Shown: piece by piece, positions 61,936-64,000 of the stretch | Layout of the letters: each line of letters opens with the position of its first letter | How positions within the stretch are numbered: position 1 is the stretch's first letter | NCBI GenBank assembly: GCA_030144965.1 | Contig: JAMPUU010000017.1 | Location: 248,001 to 312,000 of the forward strand | From: Nitrospira sp. BO4 | Lineage (GTDB): Bacteria; Nitrospirota; Nitrospiria; Nitrospirales; Nitrospiraceae | Length of the DNA stretch: 64,000 nucleotides | Reading direction: 5' to 3' | The notes under the pieces: model-generated | Databases searched by the model: none | What the model saw: only the letters and a program-made list of their open reading frames with translations | What the model was told of the DNA's origin: nothing | Translations under genes and position numbers: made by a program

Positions 61936-63327
61936 TCAGCGGGCTCGCTTATGAATGGTCGTTTCCCGAGCCGGATCCTCGGCTTCCAATTCTGCTGGAT
62001 TTTCGGTGAGGCAACGCGACGGCTCCGTATAGTTTTCGGGTTGCGGGAGGGAAGAGGTAGGCCTGTCGAGGTGAAAAAATCGGCGTGCGGCCTCCACGAA
62101 TGCGGGCCCGTTCGAAGAATTCACTTCGGTCTTGAGCGTCACCATCGTGCGATGGATCAATTTGTTCACGATCGACGAGGCCAAACCTTCGACCAGTTCG
62201 CGGTCTTGGGGCGAGAGATGACCCAACCGGCCCAGCGCCTTTTCAACTTCCACCCGCTTGATATCCTCGACCCGATTCCGGAGCGCGACGATCGTCGGCG
62301 TGACCTCCAAGGATTTCATCCAGTCAAGCATGGTGGTCACTTCTTCGAGCACCATTCGCTCGGCCTTCTCGGCCTCCTTGACCCGTTCGGATCGGTTCTG
62401 TTCCACTCGATGTTTGAGGTCGTCGATGTCGAAGAGAAACGCATTGTCGACATGGCGAACGGACGGATCGATGTTCCGAGGGACTGAAATATCGATCAGA
62501 AACATGGGCCGGTTCATTCGTTCGTTGACCGCCCGTTGAACGTCCTCGGCGCCGACAATATAGTGCGCCGCGCCGGTTGAGACCAAGACGATGTCGGCCG
62601 AAGCCATGTCGTCCTTGAACTGATCAAACGGAACCGGCGTTCCGCCGAATTTGGCGGCGAGATCGACGGCATGTTGCGCGGTCCTCGTCGTGATGCGTAC
62701 ATGCCCCACTCCATTGGCGATCAAATGCCGAGCCGCCAATTTGGCCATTTCACCCGCGCCGACCAGCAACACCGTCTTCTCGTGAAGGTCCGAGAAAATT
62801 TTCTTCGCCAACTCGACTGCCGCATAGCTGACTGAAACCGCCATTTCAGAAATCTTGGTCTCGGTCCGCACACGCTTGGCGACCGAGATGGCCTTCTTGA
62901 CGACCTTATTCATGATCACGCCGGTCGTCTTGTGCGCCAGCGCGACTTCAAATGCATCCTTGAGTTGTCCCAAGATTTGTGACTCTCCGATAATCATCGA
63001 ATCGAGACTGGCGGCCACCCTGAACATATGGGCAATCGCCCGGTCTCCGGTGTGCCAGTACAGATGGGGCGTCAGTTGTTCGGATGAAAGAGAGAGATGC
63101 GTGTCGGCAAGAAACTCTTGGATGCGCCCATATCCGGCTTCGATGTCGTCGACAACCGAATAGACCTCCACTCGATTGCAGGTCGAGAGCAGGACGCCCT
63201 CTTTTATCCCGGGATACGAACAGAGTCTGGTGAGGGCTTCGCCGAGACGACTTTCTGGAACAGCCAGTCGCTCGCGAATCTCGACCGGGGCCGTCTTGTG
63301 GCTCAACCCAACGACGATCAGATGCAT
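61936..63327 (-). CDS. hemA: Glutamyl-tRNA reductase
   Basis: 463 residues; first committed step of C5-pathway tetrapyrrole synthesis. VVGLSHKTAPVEIRERLA start, the catalytic Cys in LLSTCNRVEVYSV, MIIGESQILGQLKDAF, the NADPH domain VLLVGAGEMAKLAARHL, and the helical dimerisation domain at the C-terminus. The extra Glu/Pro-rich tail (about 425-463) is not conserved in the family. Preceded by the CcsA/HemX-like gene, the usual hemX-hemA order. Confidence 0.95.
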   Translation of the reverse strand: MHLIVVGLSHKTAPVEIRERLAVPESRLGEALTRLCSYPGIKEGVLLSTCNRVEVYSVVDDIEAGYGRIQEFLADTHLSLSSEQLTPHLYWHTGDRAIAHMFRVAASLDSMIIGESQILGQLKDAFEVALAHKTTGVIMNKVVKKAISVAKRVRTETKISEMAVSVSYAAVELAKKIFSDLHEKTVLLVGAGEMAKLAARHLIANGVGHVRITTRTAQHAVDLAAKFGGTPVPFDQFKDDMASADIVLVSTGAAHYIVGAEDVQRAVNERMNRPMFLIDISVPRNIDPSVRHVDNAFLFDIDDLKHRVEQNRSERVKEAEKAERMVLEEVTTMLDWMKSLEVTPTIVALRNRVEDIKRVEVEKALGRLGHLSPQDRELVEGLASSIVNKLIHRTMVTLKTEVNSSNGPAFVEAARRFFHLDRPTSSLPQPENYTEPSRCLTENPAELEAEDPARETTIHKRAR

Positions 63328-63345
63328 AGGACCATCAACCGCATG

Positions 63346-64000
63346 TTACGACAAGGCACCATGCCCCTTCAGCACCACACCCACCAATGTGAGAATTACG
63401 CAGGCAAATCCGATGACCGTGAGATAGGCCGCGCGTTTGGCTCTCCACCCTATCGTCAACCGCCCCAGCAACACGACAAAATAAAAGAGCCATGTGACGA
63501 GCGCCCAGGTTTGTTCAGGATTCCAACTGACGTAGGACCCACGCGCAAAGTCGGCTGAGATCGCTCCCGTCACGATGCCCAATGTGAGTAGCGGAAAGCC
63601 CAATACAATGGACTGTTGATTGAGATGATCGAGAAAATCGAGCGCAGGGAGCTTGCTGTAGAGGACATTGAACCGTTTCGACTTGAGGAGCCGATCCTGA
63701 ATCAGGTACATCACACCCGCAACAAATGCGACGGTAAAGCCCACCGTGCCCAACATGCTGAGCGTGACATGGAACCATAAGGTTTTGAGTACAGGCTGAA
63801 GCGTGGGCACCGATTCAGGAAGAGCCGCGGCGGAAATCAAGGAGACGAGGGCAAAGGGCACCATGAAGGACCCAAGTACATGAATTTGATGTCGAAACTC
63901 GACGACCAACAATACAAGAATGATCATCCAAGAGAAGAAAGAAAGGGCGTCCGAGAAGCTAGGGGGCGACGATGATGAGACGCCCACCATTCGAATGATG
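63346..64000 (-). CDS. CcsA/HemX-type cytochrome c assembly membrane protein, 5' end beyond the window
   Basis: The last 217 residues are visible; the frame is open to the window edge, and the family's first helices are missing, so the ATG at 63990 is internal. About 6 membrane helices, with the CcsA-type segment YVSWNPEQTWALVTWLFYF, a degenerate tryptophan motif, and a conserved HVTLSMLGTVGFTVAFVAGVMYL with a probable heme-ligand His. Such proteins handle heme in cytochrome c biogenesis or modulate HemA level. It ends 18 bp before hemA. Confidence 0.83.
   Translation of the reverse strand, partial: IIRMVGVSSSSPPSFSDALSFFSWMIILVLLVVEFRHQIHVLGSFMVPFALVSLISAAALPESVPTLQPVLKTLWFHVTLSMLGTVGFTVAFVAGVMYLIQDRLLKSKRFNVLYSKLPALDFLDHLNQQSIVLGFPLLTLGIVTGAISADFARGSYVSWNPEQTWALVTWLFYFVVLLGRLTIGWRAKRAAYLTVIGFACVILTLVGVVLKGHGALS

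Noticed and set aside
63346-63990. Complete CcsA/HemX protein starting at ATG 63990
   Set aside because: The family's N-terminal helices are absent from this start and the frame continues to the window edge, so the gene is cut.
1-64000. tRNA/rRNA genes, CRISPR arrays, insertion sequences, prophage
   Set aside because: I looked for conserved arm structures, regular short repeats and transposase, integrase or phage-like proteins on both strands and found none; very small RNAs could still be missed by eye.

Overview
The window reads as ordinary chromosome of a Gram-negative, diderm bacterium, about 55-58% GC by eye. Gene content and protein style (long secreted proteins of unknown function, a cobA-hemD fusion, a ftsH-folP-glmM-comEC run, pilT/pilU, a Wzx/Wzy polysaccharide locus) suggest a Nitrospira-like member of Nitrospirota. 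That assignment is inference; no rRNA or other marker is present. I see no tRNA, rRNA, CRISPR array, transposase or integrase, and no clearly broken gene. Both window edges cut genes.

Layout. (1) 1-3929: the 5' part of a membrane-anchored protein on minus, then bioF and the pilus retraction ATPases pilT and pilU on plus. (2) 3945-13773: an envelope and secretion zone of mostly short transcription units: a membrane-anchored c-type cytochrome, a SUMF1-fold protein, a YidB-like protein, an outer-membrane beta-barrel, an Slp-type lipoprotein, an exported intradiol dioxygenase, several secreted proteins of unknown function, a GT-C/TPR membrane protein, a D,D-carboxypeptidase and a DUF4412-like protein. 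(3) 14077-19248: a MinD/ParA-type ATPase, pyruvate kinase, and convergent to it a fusion of a histidine-phosphatase domain with a 6-phosphofructokinase domain. This fusion is the most unusual protein in the window. (4) 19732-21670: an orphan B12-binding radical SAM enzyme and a secreted adhesin-E-like protein. (5) 47927 down to 21689, minus strand: about 26 kb of nearly gapless genes, many with 4-bp stop/start overlaps, forming a Wzx/Wzy-dependent exopolysaccharide operon. It opens with a ribbon-helix-helix regulator and an HD-GYP protein, followed by Wza, Wzz-tyrosine kinase, Wzy, glycosyltransferases, Wzx, methyltransferases, an asparagine-synthase-like amidotransferase, a periplasmic PHP-like protein, WbqC, PIG-L deacetylase, an aminotransferase and a WecA-like priming enzyme. 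mtnA comes last. (6) 64000 down to 48157, minus strand: tetrapyrrole genes (ccsA/hemX-like, hemA, hemC, cobA-hemD, CBS protein, hemB), then ribF, tilS, hpt, ftsH, folP, glmM and comEC.

How the parts fit. Region 5 would make, export and regulate a surface polysaccharide. The BY-kinase controls assembly, and the HD-GYP protein plausibly links it to c-di-GMP, although its catalytic motifs are altered. Two 18-bp dyads with identical geometry sit just upstream of the ribbon-helix-helix gene and are good candidates for its operators. Region 6 supplies heme and siroheme precursors, which suits an organism rich in c-type cytochromes. Coordinates given for starts are my choices from Shine-Dalgarno (SD) position and family N-termini where alternatives exist.
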